This document shows positions 1 to 8,201 of a stretch of DNA of 64,000 nucleotides, one piece after another (the stretch's first letter is position 1; the number at the start of each line of letters is the position of its first letter). Position numbers and translations under genes: made by a program. The DNA is from Haloarcula mannanilytica. Its GTDB lineage: Archaea; Halobacteriota; Halobacteria; Halobacteriales; Haloarculaceae. The stretch covers positions 101,424 to 165,423 of the forward strand of contig NZ_BIXZ01000007.1 of assembly GCF_005406125.1 (NCBI RefSeq), in the 5' to 3' direction. The notes beneath the pieces were generated by a model. It did not search any database. It saw nothing but the letters and a program-made list of their open reading frames with translations, and had not been told where the DNA came from.

Positions 1-690
1 GCTGATATCGATGAGGTTGCCGAAAACCTCGGTCCGTTCTTCGGTAATTTTATTCGCCGACATAGTGACGACTGGCACGATTACCGCTACTACTCCTTGT
101 ATGAGGCCTTTGGAGTGATGGCTGAGGTCTTTCAGGCACAGGAGCGCTACCAAGCATTCGTTGACCTCCACGAGCGGATGCGTACGTTGATCAATGAACA
201 CTTGCCGCCGGCTGACCAGCGGCCGACTGCCTTACTGATCTTCCCAGCGGACGGATCAGGGTTCCAATTCTATCCGTTCCGGTTTGATGATGGCGGAATC
301 AGCACCAAGCAGTGGCGCGAACTCGGTCTGACAGATGCACTCGCGGCGACGGATGTGGGACATTATAGTTTCTCTGATAGGGGGACACTCGATCTGGAAG
401 CCTTGATCGAAATCGATCCCGAGATACTGTTAGTGCGAAATCACGGCGGTGCGTCCGAGTCTGCGTTCCAAACAGAGGTCGTCGAGCCACTGCAAGCGGA
501 GGACGGATCTAACGGCGTACAGGCAGTTCAGGACGGTAATATATACAATGCTGGCTATCTCGATCAGGGACCAATTATCAATTTCTACCATACTGACCGC
601 GCGGCGAAGGATATCTACCCGAATGCATTCGAGGATGTGACGTTGTTCGACCGTGAACGCGTCGCGGAGATCGTCAAAGGGAATATCTGA
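1..690 (+). CDS. ABC transporter substrate-binding protein, C-terminal part (iron/cobalamin type)
   Basis: The reading frame is open from the first base of the window, so this is the C-terminal ~229 residues of a gene that starts upstream. The residues fit the second lobe of a periplasmic-binding-protein type III fold (BtuF/FepB/FhuD group): a segment ending in EIDPEILLVRNHGG, matching the family's usual statement that a date or site 'is' bound, then a C-terminal helix reading FDRERVAEIVKGNI. In haloarchaea such proteins are lipoproteins that deliver ferric siderophore or cobalamin to a permease. The permease and ATPase genes are not downstream, so they may lie outside the window. Ligand specificity cannot be judged from this fragment. 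A related C-terminal fragment lies at 29160-29292. Confidence 0.75.
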   Translation, partial: ADIDEVAENLGPFFGNFIRRHSDDWHDYRYYSLYEAFGVMAEVFQAQERYQAFVDLHERMRTLINEHLPPADQRPTALLIFPADGSGFQFYPFRFDDGGISTKQWRELGLTDALAATDVGHYSFSDRGTLDLEALIEIDPEILLVRNHGGASESAFQTEVVEPLQAEDGSNGVQAVQDGNIYNAGYLDQGPIINFYHTDRAAKDIYPNAFEDVTLFDRERVAEIVKGNI

Positions 691-831
691 GACAAATTAT
701 CGACCGAGGGACTGCTTCTGCGCTAAGCGGTACCGTGAAGTCTTCTCAATTCGCTCTCAGTGTAGGACGACGTGTTACCCCGCCGACCCATGGTATAAAA
801 GGAAATCCATAGCATTCGCCCCGTGGTGATC

Positions 832-1227
832 TCAGGATTCGACCCACTCACACCGGAGTTCGTACCGCGTTACGTCCTCAGTGTCGATCGTGAGGGGGAA
901 CTCCAGGGACATCGACTCCCCAACGGCGACTGGTTGGACCAGTTGTTTGCCGGCCTCGTGGAGTGTCTCGCCGGCGTTGTCCAGAAACGTACAGGTGATA
1001 TTCGGGACCTGACCGTCCGGCGTGATCTGTTCGTCGCCGCCGTTCTCGGCGGTAACATCGACGTAGACGCGGGTCCCGGAGGGCGTCGCCTGTGTCGTGT
1101 ATTCGTGAGAGAAGACCAGGGGCGTCTCGTTCAACGCCACCTCCCCGTCGACCCGCGACCCCAAGCAGCCGGCCAGCAGTACCCCTGTCCCTGCTCCCAG
1201 CGTCCCGAGAAACCTCCGTCGGTGCAT
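832..1227 (-). CDS. Small Tat-exported lipoprotein, function unknown
   Basis: A 131-residue protein that starts MHRRRFLGTLGAG and reaches LLAGC by residue 21. The twin arginine, short hydrophobic stretch and lipobox mark it as a Tat substrate anchored to the outer face of the membrane by a lipid on the cysteine. The mature part is rich in beta-forming sequence with two further cysteines (CTF and RCEW) that could form a disulfide. No enzymatic motif is visible. It resembles the many small haloarchaeal lipoproteins with an immunoglobulin-like or FxLYD-like fold, but I cannot assign a family. It lies downstream of the HAD gene on the same strand with a gap of about 60 bases, so it may or may not belong to the phn operon. 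Confidence 0.7.
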   Translation of the reverse strand: MHRRRFLGTLGAGTGVLLAGCLGSRVDGEVALNETPLVFSHEYTTQATPSGTRVYVDVTAENGGDEQITPDGQVPNITCTFLDNAGETLHEAGKQLVQPVAVGESMSLEFPLTIDTEDVTRYELRCEWVES

Positions 1228-1285
1228 ACTCCCACTGAAGCGAGGTCAGCCCTCAATGTATCGTCCGTAGAGTCCGGACTCGGCA

Positions 1286-1954
1286 TCACACAGGGCGTTC
1301 GGTTTCGGTTATCCGCTCGACGAGGCACTCTAAGTCTGGGACCTCGAAGGTCGGTTCCGCGGTGAGTGTCACGTCAGCGACGTGGTCGCGTCGCAGGTAG
1401 GCCGCGTCGATACCGGCCCGCTGTGCAGCGACCACGTCTTTCTCCGAGTCCCCCACGTACAGCGCGTCTTCGACGCCCAGTTCCGCCAGCGCTGCCTCGA
1501 CGTAGTCCGGCTCCGGCTTGCGTGCCGCGGCACCTGCCAGGGTGGGCCGTCGTCCGCGGGCCGTCTCGAATGTCGGCAGGTCGTGGTAGGCACGCAGGAA
1601 CTCGATGGTCGCGTGCTGGTTGTTGCTCACCAGGCCGAGAGAGCACTCGATGCTGTCCAGGGCGGCGACATCGTCATAGACGGGCTTGCCGCCGTCCCGG
1701 ATATGAGTCTGCTGGGCCAGGCTAGCGGCGAGTTCGCGGTAGTGCCAGAACGCCTCGGGATCGATACCGTGGTCACAAGCCGTCTCGGCCGGCACGGCGT
1801 CCTCGGTAACTGACTGACGGGCGACCGAGCGGTCGATATCGGCGCCGAACGCGTCGAACGCTTCGACGACGGCATCGACCAGGACTGCAGTGTCCGTCGG
1901 TTCGACCAGCACGCCGTCACAGTCGAAAACGATGGATTCGTAGCCGTCAGTCAT
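1286..1954 (-). CDS. HAD-superfamily phosphatase at the end of the phn operon
   Basis: A 222-residue haloacid-dehalogenase-type hydrolase. Motif I is VFDCDGVLV near residue 10, with the nucleophile Asp and the acid/base Asp two residues later. Motif II is the Ser/Thr of LVSNNQ, a Lys sits in ARKPEPDY, and motif IV is YVGDSEKDV. An alpha-helical cap domain lies between motifs I and II, as in phosphoglycolate-phosphatase relatives. I chose the ATG at 1954, because the longer frame only adds an arginine-rich stretch overlapping the previous gene. That start overlaps the stop of the upstream TIM-barrel gene by 8 bases, so the two are probably translationally coupled. The position suggests dephosphorylation of a ribose-phosphate or other product of the C-P lyase pathway; that is inference. 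Confidence 0.85.
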   Translation of the reverse strand: MTDGYESIVFDCDGVLVEPTDTAVLVDAVVEAFDAFGADIDRSVARQSVTEDAVPAETACDHGIDPEAFWHYRELAASLAQQTHIRDGGKPVYDDVAALDSIECSLGLVSNNQHATIEFLRAYHDLPTFETARGRRPTLAGAAARKPEPDYVEAALAELGVEDALYVGDSEKDVVAAQRAGIDAAYLRRDHVADVTLTAEPTFEVPDLECLVERITETERPV

Positions 1955-2756
1955 CGGTCGACACCTCCGTCTCCGGCGGCGCCTGATCGACACCGACGGT
2001 CTGTGCCACGTCCGCGACAGATTTCATCTCGAAGACGAAACAGTCCGCCGGGACGGCTTCGACGACGGACTCGTAACCGGGGAACGGCCGGTGCTGGTCC
2101 GCAGTGCCGTCGTTGTCGTGGAGATGACAGACACGGATGCGATCGCCGAACCGGTCGACGAACTCTCGCCAGTCGTGGCCGCTCATCTTCGCGTGGCCCA
2201 CGTCGAGCGTGACGCTGAGGTACTGAGCGGGCACGTCGACGGAGTCGATCATCGCGGCCAGGTCCGACTGTGTCGTCGTGTACCGCCGCGTGTCGTCGTC
2301 GATCGGTTGGTTCTCTAGACAGAGTGGGACACCGACGAACTGGGCGTACTCGGCGCACTCGGCGAGCGACCGGCGCGCGTTCTCGTGGGCCTGCTCCCGG
2401 ACCCAGTCCGGGTATCGGCGGGGAACCGAACCGCCGTGGACGACGACACCGGACGCCCCCGCGGCCGCCGCGTCGTCGAGCGTTTGCTTGACACGCTCGA
2501 CGGAGTCTTGCCGGACCGTCTCGTCGTAGCTTCCCACGTTCCAGTCCCGAAACGGGGCGTGGTAGGTGATAGTGACGCCGTAGGACTCGGCCAGTTCCCG
2601 CACCCGTTCGGGGCCGGGCGTATCGGGGTGTCCGGCCAGGTACTCCCGCTTGAACTCGACGTGGTCCAGCCCGATGTCCGTGACGTAGTTCATGAACTCC
2701 TCGACGCTCGCACCAAATCGGATGTCCATGGCCGCTCCGACGCGATGGTCAGTCAT
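1947..2756 (-). CDS. Sugar-phosphate isomerase/epimerase-like TIM-barrel protein
   Basis: A 269-residue protein of the xylose-isomerase-like TIM-barrel (AP endonuclease 2) superfamily. Typical metal-site segments are visible: HVEFKREY near the N-terminus, TYHAPF, GVVVHGGS, PLCLENQP, VTLDVGHAK and RVCHLHDNDGT, with the Glu, His and Asp expected to bind a divalent metal. The ATG at 2756 overlaps the phnM stop by four bases (ATGA), and a second ATG lies at 2729. Its tight coupling to phnM on one side and the HAD gene on the other argues for a role in processing the ribose-phosphate product of C-P cleavage. This family includes epimerases, isomerases and phosphodiester-cleaving enzymes, so the exact reaction cannot be named. 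Confidence 0.85.
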   Translation of the reverse strand: MTDHRVGAAMDIRFGASVEEFMNYVTDIGLDHVEFKREYLAGHPDTPGPERVRELAESYGVTITYHAPFRDWNVGSYDETVRQDSVERVKQTLDDAAAAGASGVVVHGGSVPRRYPDWVREQAHENARRSLAECAEYAQFVGVPLCLENQPIDDDTRRYTTTQSDLAAMIDSVDVPAQYLSVTLDVGHAKMSGHDWREFVDRFGDRIRVCHLHDNDGTADQHRPFPGYESVVEAVPADCFVFEMKSVADVAQTVGVDQAPPETEVSTDD

Positions 2757-3919
2757 CGTCGCCCTCCCGAATCGGCGTGGTACACCGGCCGCCCGCTGAC
2801 CAGCGCGTTCGTAACGGTCGGCGCTGGCTCCCGGTCGACGACGATCAGATCCGCACGCTTGCCTTCCTCGATCCGTCCCCGGTCGGTGAATCCCGCGGCG
2901 TCGGCGGGGTTCGCGCTGACACGGGCCACCCGTTCGGGGAGCGACTCTCCCGTGTCGACGAACACTGACGCTAAAAGGGACGGCGGGTGGTAGTCCGCAA
3001 CCAGGATGTCCACGACGCCGGCGTCGATGCCCTCGGCGGTCGCGAGGTTGCCCCACTGGCTGCCTCCGCGGACGAGGTTCGGTGCGCCCATCGCCGTCGT
3101 CATCGTCTCCTCGGCCGCCGCTTTGGCGGTTTCCAGCGTGATGGGGTACTCGGTGATATCGACGCCTGCCCCCGCGAGACGCCTGACTTCCTCGGGGTGC
3201 TCGTCGTCGTGAGAGGCCGTCACCGCGCCAGCCGCGTGGGCGCGTTCGACGACTCGGTCGATCCGGTCCCGTATCGTCCCGGTCGGGATTTCAGTGCGCT
3301 CGTCGATGATCTCCTGGGCCTCTTCGGCCGACCGGTCGTTGGCATTCTCGTAGTACTCCCGGAAGGTATCGATATCCTGGAACTGGCCCTTTCCTGGGAT
3401 GTGGCTCATCACCGACACCAGATCGGCGTCACCGTTGTCGACGACTTCCAGCACAGCCTCGACACACCGCTGTTGGGTGACTTCACACCGGGCGTGCAGG
3501 CGGTGGTCGACCAGCAGGTCCGTGGCCTCCGAGATGGCGTCGGTCAACGTCGCCGCCAGTTCCGGCGAACGGTCGGCCGCTTCGTCTGTCTCGAAGGAGA
3601 TGGCGTGGAACTTCGTAGTGATGCCAGCGGCGACGTTCGCGCGGTCGGCGGACGCCAGGGCCAGCGGGATGTCAATCCGTGCTCCGGACCGCGGGTGGAG
3701 GTGGCCCTCGATGTCGTCGCCGTGAAGGTCGACCAATCCCGGCAACACCAGGTGGCCGTCGGCATCGATGACGATGTCCGCGTCCGCGTCCACGTCGCCG
3801 ACATCGACGATGCGGTCCTCCTCGATGCGGACGCCGCCTTCGACGACGGCCTCGGGCGTGACGAGACATCCGTCGACGACTGCGATCGTGGCTTCGGCGG
3901 CCTGGGCGGTCGTACTCAT
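2753..3919 (-). CDS. phnM: Alpha-D-ribose 1-methylphosphonate 5-triphosphate diphosphatase PhnM
   Basis: A 388-residue amidohydrolase-fold protein. PhnM removes pyrophosphate from ribose 1-methylphosphonate 5-triphosphate to make the 5-phosphate substrate of PhnJ. Visible landmarks are the N-terminal beta domain (TPEAVVEGGVRIEEDRIVDVG), the metal-binding segment LHGDDIEGH near residue 65, SHDDEHPEEV, the segment around MGAPNLVRGGS, and the C-terminal DYHPPSLL, all typical of PhnM. Its length matches the bacterial enzyme (~380 aa). It overlaps phnL by four bases and the downstream TIM-barrel gene by four bases. Function is inferred from the family and the operon; confidence in the assignment is high. 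Confidence 0.93.
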   Translation of the reverse strand: MSTTAQAAEATIAVVDGCLVTPEAVVEGGVRIEEDRIVDVGDVDADADIVIDADGHLVLPGLVDLHGDDIEGHLHPRSGARIDIPLALASADRANVAAGITTKFHAISFETDEAADRSPELAATLTDAISEATDLLVDHRLHARCEVTQQRCVEAVLEVVDNGDADLVSVMSHIPGKGQFQDIDTFREYYENANDRSAEEAQEIIDERTEIPTGTIRDRIDRVVERAHAAGAVTASHDDEHPEEVRRLAGAGVDITEYPITLETAKAAAEETMTTAMGAPNLVRGGSQWGNLATAEGIDAGVVDILVADYHPPSLLASVFVDTGESLPERVARVSANPADAAGFTDRGRIEEGKRADLIVVDREPAPTVTNALVSGRPVYHADSGGRR

Positions 3920-4647
3920 CGCACCACCTCACCGTCGAACTCCTCGATCGGCAGGACCGCTTGGATACGCCCCTCGTCCAGCACGACGACGCGGTCGGCG
4001 ACGGCCGCGACCACGTCCGTATCGTGGAAGACACCGATGACGGTGGTTCCTTGTCCGAGAGCCGTCTCCAGCAGGTCGATCGCTTCCCGACGAGTCTCCG
4101 GGTCGAGAGCGCTTGTGGGTTCATCAAGCAACAGCAAGTCCGGGTCGGGGGCGAGGGCCTGCGCGAGGTTGACCCGCTGGCGCTCCCCGCCGGAGAATGT
4201 CGCGGGGTAGGCGTCCCACAATTCCGCAGGGACCGAGAGGGCCTGAAGCAACTCCCGAGCGCGTCCCCTGGCCGTCTCGGCCGGCGTTCCCTGTTCGACC
4301 AGCGGTCGGGCGACCACGTCGACGGCCGGGACGCGAGGTATCTCGTTGAGGAACTGGGACGTGTAGCCGATAGCGGTACCGCGAAGGGCCATCACGGTAC
4401 GGTCGTCACACGTGGCCAGGTCAACCTCGTCGTCGCCGTGGTAAACGACGCGGCCGTCGGTGGGGTCGTAGGTCCGGTAGAGACACTTCAACAGCGAGGA
4501 TTTCCCGCTACCGGACTCTCCGACGACTGCGAGGAACTCGCCCTCCCGGACGTTGAACGATACGCCGTCTAACCCGACGACCTGGGTGTCGTCGAGCACG
4601 TGCACGTCGAAGGTCTTCGAGAGGCCTTCGACTGATAGGACTGTCAT
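3916..4647 (-). CDS. phnL: C-P lyase-associated ABC ATPase PhnL
   Basis: A 243-residue ABC-type ATPase without any membrane segment. Walker A is GESGSGKSS near residue 42, the ABC signature is FSGGERQRVNLAQAL, Walker B is LLLLDEPTSALD, and the H-loop His is in VFHDTD. PhnL is not a transporter subunit in bacteria. It is an accessory ATPase of the C-P lyase machine that binds on PhnK, and PhnG-H-I-L together are needed for the nucleosidase step that attaches phosphonate to ribose of ATP. It overlaps both phnK and phnM by four bases. PhnL and PhnK are told apart here by gene order and by the closer match of this one to the short PhnL form. Confidence 0.9.
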   Translation of the reverse strand: MTVLSVEGLSKTFDVHVLDDTQVVGLDGVSFNVREGEFLAVVGESGSGKSSLLKCLYRTYDPTDGRVVYHGDDEVDLATCDDRTVMALRGTAIGYTSQFLNEIPRVPAVDVVARPLVEQGTPAETARGRARELLQALSVPAELWDAYPATFSGGERQRVNLAQALAPDPDLLLLDEPTSALDPETRREAIDLLETALGQGTTVIGVFHDTDVVAAVADRVVVLDEGRIQAVLPIEEFDGEVVR

Positions 4648-5474
4648 ATTACTGAATTGATGAGCGTCTGCGTGTACTCGTGGTGCGGGTCCTCCATGAC
4701 CCGGTCGGTGAGGCCCGACTCGACGATGCGGCCGTGGCGCATCACCAGCGTCCGGTCGGCGAGCAAGCGGACGACGCCGAGATCGTGTGAGACGACGATG
4801 GCCGCGACGCCCTCCTCGCGCTGGACGCGGCGGAAGGTGTCAAGGACTCGCGCCTGGACGCTGACATCCAGCCCCGTGGTCGGTTCGTCGAGGACGATCA
4901 GGTCCGGATCGGTCGCCAGGGCGCGGGCGATCTGGACACGGCGCTGCATCCCACCTGAGTAGGTTCGCGCGGGGTCGTCCATCCGGGCAACCGGGATCTC
5001 CGTCTCCTCGAACAACTCCCGGACGCGCATTCGCACGTCCTCGTACGAGCGCCACCCGGCCGAGAGGAGTTTCTCGGCGACGTTGCCGCCGCCGGTAAAC
5101 TCCAGGTCCAGGCCGTCGCGGATGTGCTGGTGGACCAGCGAGATGTCACGACTCCGCAGGTCGTGGCGCGTCTGGTAATCCACCTCAAGCAGGTTCCCGT
5201 CGTGACCGGCGTAGGACACCTCGCCGTTGACGGTCGCCTCCGGGTCGCGTTCCAGCGCCAGCGCCTCTGCGAGGCTGGACTTGCCTGATCCCGACTCGCC
5301 GACGATACCGAGCACCTCGCCCTCCGCTACGTCGAGGTCGGCCTCGGCGCAGGCGACGACGGTGCCACAGCGGGGACACTGGTTGGTCCCGGCGCGGTCG
5401 CCGGTCGCGTCGAGACAGTCCGGGCATCCCGGCCCGTAGATTGTCTCGACAGCCGACGCTTCGAGGAGTGTCAC
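4644..5474 (-). CDS. phnK: C-P lyase ABC ATPase PhnK with a zinc-ribbon-like N-terminal insert
   Basis: A 276-residue ABC ATPase. Walker A is GESGSGKSSLAEAL around residue 59, the signature is YSGGMQRRVQIARAL, Walker B is LIVLDEPTTGLD and the H-loop is VVSHD. In bacteria PhnK binds the PhnG-H-I-J core through PhnJ. The odd point is an insertion after the first beta strand, at residues ~14-45, with CPDC, CPRCG and a fifth cysteine (C17, C20, C33, C36, C42). This should fold as a small zinc ribbon and is absent from the E. coli protein as I know it. The fold of the rest is normal. The end of the protein (DRVMEDPHHEYTQTLINSVI) matches the peptide-ABC-like tail of PhnK. Confidence 0.9.
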   Translation of the reverse strand: MTLLEASAVETIYGPGCPDCLDATGDRAGTNQCPRCGTVVACAEADLDVAEGEVLGIVGESGSGKSSLAEALALERDPEATVNGEVSYAGHDGNLLEVDYQTRHDLRSRDISLVHQHIRDGLDLEFTGGGNVAEKLLSAGWRSYEDVRMRVRELFEETEIPVARMDDPARTYSGGMQRRVQIARALATDPDLIVLDEPTTGLDVSVQARVLDTFRRVQREEGVAAIVVSHDLGVVRLLADRTLVMRHGRIVESGLTDRVMEDPHHEYTQTLINSVI

Positions 5475-6523
5475 GCGTTCTCACCCCCGTCCGGCGTCGC
5501 GGGTCCCCAGTCGACCCCGGAGCGGTCGAGGTGGTGGTCTTTCGGCAGGTTGGGGTTCTCGCGGCGCTTGGCACAGAAGCTCGAATCGTTGCAGGCGTAG
5601 CGCGTCTCGAAGCTCGCCGCCGTGTCGTCGTCGCCCGCTGTCGTTCCGGGTTCCTCGGAGACCTCGACGAGGTAGGTGTCGGTCGACCCGCAGGCGTGAC
5701 AGGCCTGCTCCGGAAAGCGCTCGACGGTGAACGACCGGTCCTCGAACGCCAGCGGCTCGACGGATGTGTGTGGTGGCACGGCGTAGATGCGGGCCTCCCG
5801 GCCCGCCGCGAGTATCGTCAGGTGGTTGGCGTCGTCGAGTTTGGGCACGTCCCACCGCGGGATGGGCGACGGATCCATCAGGTACCGGTTCGCAACCATC
5901 GTCGGGTAGCGGGAGGCGATGTTGATCTCACCGTACTCGACGACGTTCTCGTAGAGGTGGACCCACATCTTCCCGTAGTTCTTGTGAGCGTGACGCCGTC
6001 GGTTCGCGGCGTCGGAGGGGTCGACCTTCCTGAGTGCGTCGGTGATCGGTACCTGCAGGACCAACCGCTGGTCGTCGGTCAGCACCTCCTCGGGGATGCG
6101 GTGGCGGCTCTGGATCAAGTCCGCCTTCGTCGTGTCGGTGGTCGTCGCCACCTCAGCAGTGTTCTCCGCGAGTCGCCGGATGTTGGCGGCGTTGACGCTC
6201 TCGTCTGCGCCCTGGTCGATCACCTTGAGCGTGTCAGCCGGCCCGAGAAGCGACAGCGATGCCTGGATCCCGCCGGTCCCCCATCCGCGGGCAAGCGGCA
6301 TTGGCCGCGAGGCGTAGGGCACCTGGTGGCCGGGAATTGCGACGGCCTTCAGCATCGACCGTCGGACCTCTCGCTTGGTGTGCTCGTCGAGGTAGGCGTA
6401 GTTGTACCCCGATAGCCCGTCAGTCTCGACCGCCGAGAGTGCGGCATCGACGGAGTCGGTTGGCACCGGTGTTCCCCCGCCTGTCGATTCATCTCGGTGC
6501 TGGGAGGTGGTTTCCTTAGCCAT
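5471..6523 (-). CDS. phnJ: Carbon-phosphorus lyase catalytic subunit PhnJ (radical SAM type)
   Basis: A 350-residue protein. PhnJ uses S-adenosylmethionine and a [4Fe-4S] cluster to cleave the C-P bond of ribose 1-methylphosphonate 5-phosphate. The four conserved cysteines are present as C275-x2-C278 (QACHACGS) and C311-x5-C317 (ACNDSSFC), the atypical cluster motif of PhnJ rather than CxxxCxxC. The spacing between the two pairs is longer than in E. coli because of an acidic GDDDTAA loop, probably a halophilic adaptation. The N-terminal GYNYAYLDEHTKREVRR and GGIQASLSL segments are also PhnJ-like. I chose the ATG at 6523, because the upstream 55 codons of open frame overlap phnI and are shadow sequence. 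It overlaps phnI by 8 bases. Confidence 0.95.
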   Translation of the reverse strand: MAKETTSQHRDESTGGGTPVPTDSVDAALSAVETDGLSGYNYAYLDEHTKREVRRSMLKAVAIPGHQVPYASRPMPLARGWGTGGIQASLSLLGPADTLKVIDQGADESVNAANIRRLAENTAEVATTTDTTKADLIQSRHRIPEEVLTDDQRLVLQVPITDALRKVDPSDAANRRRHAHKNYGKMWVHLYENVVEYGEINIASRYPTMVANRYLMDPSPIPRWDVPKLDDANHLTILAAGREARIYAVPPHTSVEPLAFEDRSFTVERFPEQACHACGSTDTYLVEVSEEPGTTAGDDDTAASFETRYACNDSSFCAKRRENPNLPKDHHLDRSGVDWGPATPDGGENA

Positions 6524-7655
6524 CGTCGTTCGCCTCCGCGACCGGCGCGCGTTCGGCGGACTCCTCGTCGGCAAGGTCATCGTGGCCCTTTCCCGCTGTG
6601 CCCTTGCGTTCCCGGATCGCCCGGATCCGGTCCAGGATGGACTGGAAGGTGACGTAGTGAGGGAGTTTGAGGTGTTCGATGAAGCCAAAGGAGTCCATGC
6701 CGTCGATGGTATCGAGGACGAACTCAGCGTTCTCGGCGGGTTCGTCGTCGCTGTCCAGCTGGATCGAGGCGTCGAGGATGGTCATTCCGATGGCCTTGCG
6801 CTCGTTGCGGCCGAACGTCAGGCCGTAGCCGAACGCGAACTGCGGGTCCTCGCGCTTCTCGTAGACAGGGACGACCGCCTCGGACTCAGTCACGTCTGCA
6901 TGGGTGACCGTCACTTCGTCGCCGGTGTAGGGATGCTCGATCCGTACCGGGAGGCGACCCACTCGGACCTCCGCCAGCGTCGGGTGGACCTGGCCGTAGC
7001 CCCGAAGCGCCGAGTACCCCAGCGCGGTCACCGCGCCCGTTTCGCCGCGGGCGAGTTCTTGAAGCACTGCGTCCCGGTCCGGCGGGTGCGTTACCGATTC
7101 CCGGGTCGTGTCTGTTGGGTCGTCCACGTCGGGTTCGTCCGGTTCGTGGAGGAGGCCCTCCGAACGCAGGAGTTCCGTGACGGTGGTCAACCGCTCGGGG
7201 TCGCCCTCGTCTGCAACCTCCCACTCTTCGGTCGGGTCCGCTGTTTCTCCGTCGACGAGGTCGAAGTCCAAGAGGCGCTGGGTGTAGTCCTTCGTCGCGC
7301 CGAGAATCTGCCCGCCGGGTACGTCTTTGAATGCAGGGGACACTCTCCGGGTAGCAATCATCTCGCCCGGGTCGACCGCTGGCGTCTCGTCAAACCGCTC
7401 CAGCGTCGAGCGATAGGCCCGAAGCAGGAAGGCGGCCTCGACGGTGTCACCCTGTGCCTGTTTGACTGCCAGGGCCGCCAACCGCGGCGCGTACAGGCCG
7501 CCCTCGCTCATCGCCTGGGCGGTAAGGCGTCCGAGTTGGTCGTCCAGTTGGTCAACGTCGAGGCCCTCGCTGTCGCCGGCGAGGCGCTGCTTCTCGAACA
7601 GGTCCGCCGCCCGCTCGATGATTTCTTCGCCGGCGGTTACGGCGACGTAGCCCAT
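6516..7655 (-). CDS. phnI: C-P lyase core subunit PhnI
   Basis: A 379-residue protein starting MGYVAVTAGEEIIERA, the standard PhnI beginning. PhnI forms the heart of the G2H2I2J2 core and is the nucleosidase that displaces adenine from ATP, forming ribose 1-phosphonate 5-triphosphate with PhnG, PhnH and PhnL. The family hallmarks VSPAFKDVPGGQILGATKDYTQRLLDF (shown in parts: PGGQILGATKDY), KREDPQFAFGYGLTFGRNE and the C-terminal HLKLPHYVTFQS are all present. The length is close to the bacterial ~354 residues with a short acidic tail. It follows phnH directly with no intergenic bases and overlaps phnJ. Confidence 0.94.
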   Translation of the reverse strand: MGYVAVTAGEEIIERAADLFEKQRLAGDSEGLDVDQLDDQLGRLTAQAMSEGGLYAPRLAALAVKQAQGDTVEAAFLLRAYRSTLERFDETPAVDPGEMIATRRVSPAFKDVPGGQILGATKDYTQRLLDFDLVDGETADPTEEWEVADEGDPERLTTVTELLRSEGLLHEPDEPDVDDPTDTTRESVTHPPDRDAVLQELARGETGAVTALGYSALRGYGQVHPTLAEVRVGRLPVRIEHPYTGDEVTVTHADVTESEAVVPVYEKREDPQFAFGYGLTFGRNERKAIGMTILDASIQLDSDDEPAENAEFVLDTIDGMDSFGFIEHLKLPHYVTFQSILDRIRAIRERKGTAGKGHDDLADEESAERAPVAEANDDG

Positions 7656-8201
7656 TCAGGCCACCTCCATCGTCACCGACCGCGGGACGGCGGCGATACG
7701 TTCCTCGGTGGCGAAGACAGCGTCAACGCCGCGCGGGTACTCCGACTGGGCCTCGGACAGCGCCGACAGTGCCGATTCGGGTACCGACACCGACAGCGCC
7801 GCGGTCCCATCGACACCGGGGCCCGAGAGCGTCACCGTTGTCCCCAGTCCGGAACTGCCGGAGATGGAGTCGACGCGGTAGACGATGATCGCGCCCTCAC
7901 TGGGTTCGACCAGCGGACCGCGCTTGCACGCCCGCACGTCGACAGCGGTGTGATCCCGGACATGGACGATATCGGCGTCCTCTACAGCGGCCGGTTCGAG
8001 GCGACCCTGCCCCGAAAGGGCGTCCCGGAGTCCCTCATCTGCCGTCGCTATCGTCACCTCGTGATCGACGAGGGTGGCGACGACAGCGTGGTCGGCGGGG
8101 GCGGGCACCTGGTGGACCGTTCCTGGTCGACTCATTGCTGACAGGAGCCCGTCGAACGTCCGGCGCGTGTCGTGGACCGGGTCGATGCCGAGCGCTCTCA
8201 C
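7656..8201 (-). CDS. phnH: C-P lyase core subunit PhnH
   Basis: A 181-residue protein. PhnH is a structural subunit of the C-P lyase core, related in fold to PLP-dependent transferases but without the cofactor, and is needed for the nucleosidase step. The start MRALGIDPVHDTRRTFDGLLSAMSRPGTV (segments FDGLLSAMSRPG) and the middle SGSSGLGTTVTLSGPG match the family, as does the C-terminal PRSVTMEVA. It begins four bases inside the phnG stop and ends at the base before the phnI start codon, so translation of the three is coupled. Confidence 0.92.
   Translation of the reverse strand: MRALGIDPVHDTRRTFDGLLSAMSRPGTVHQVPAPADHAVVATLVDHEVTIATADEGLRDALSGQGRLEPAAVEDADIVHVRDHTAVDVRACKRGPLVEPSEGAIIVYRVDSISGSSGLGTTVTLSGPGVDGTAALSVSVPESALSALSEAQSEYPRGVDAVFATEERIAAVPRSVTMEVA

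Noticed and set aside
5441..8141. Long plus-strand open frames opposite phnG-phnK
   Set aside because: Antisense shadows produced by the GC-rich codon usage of the phn genes; they are Arg/Val/Gly-rich without any domain.
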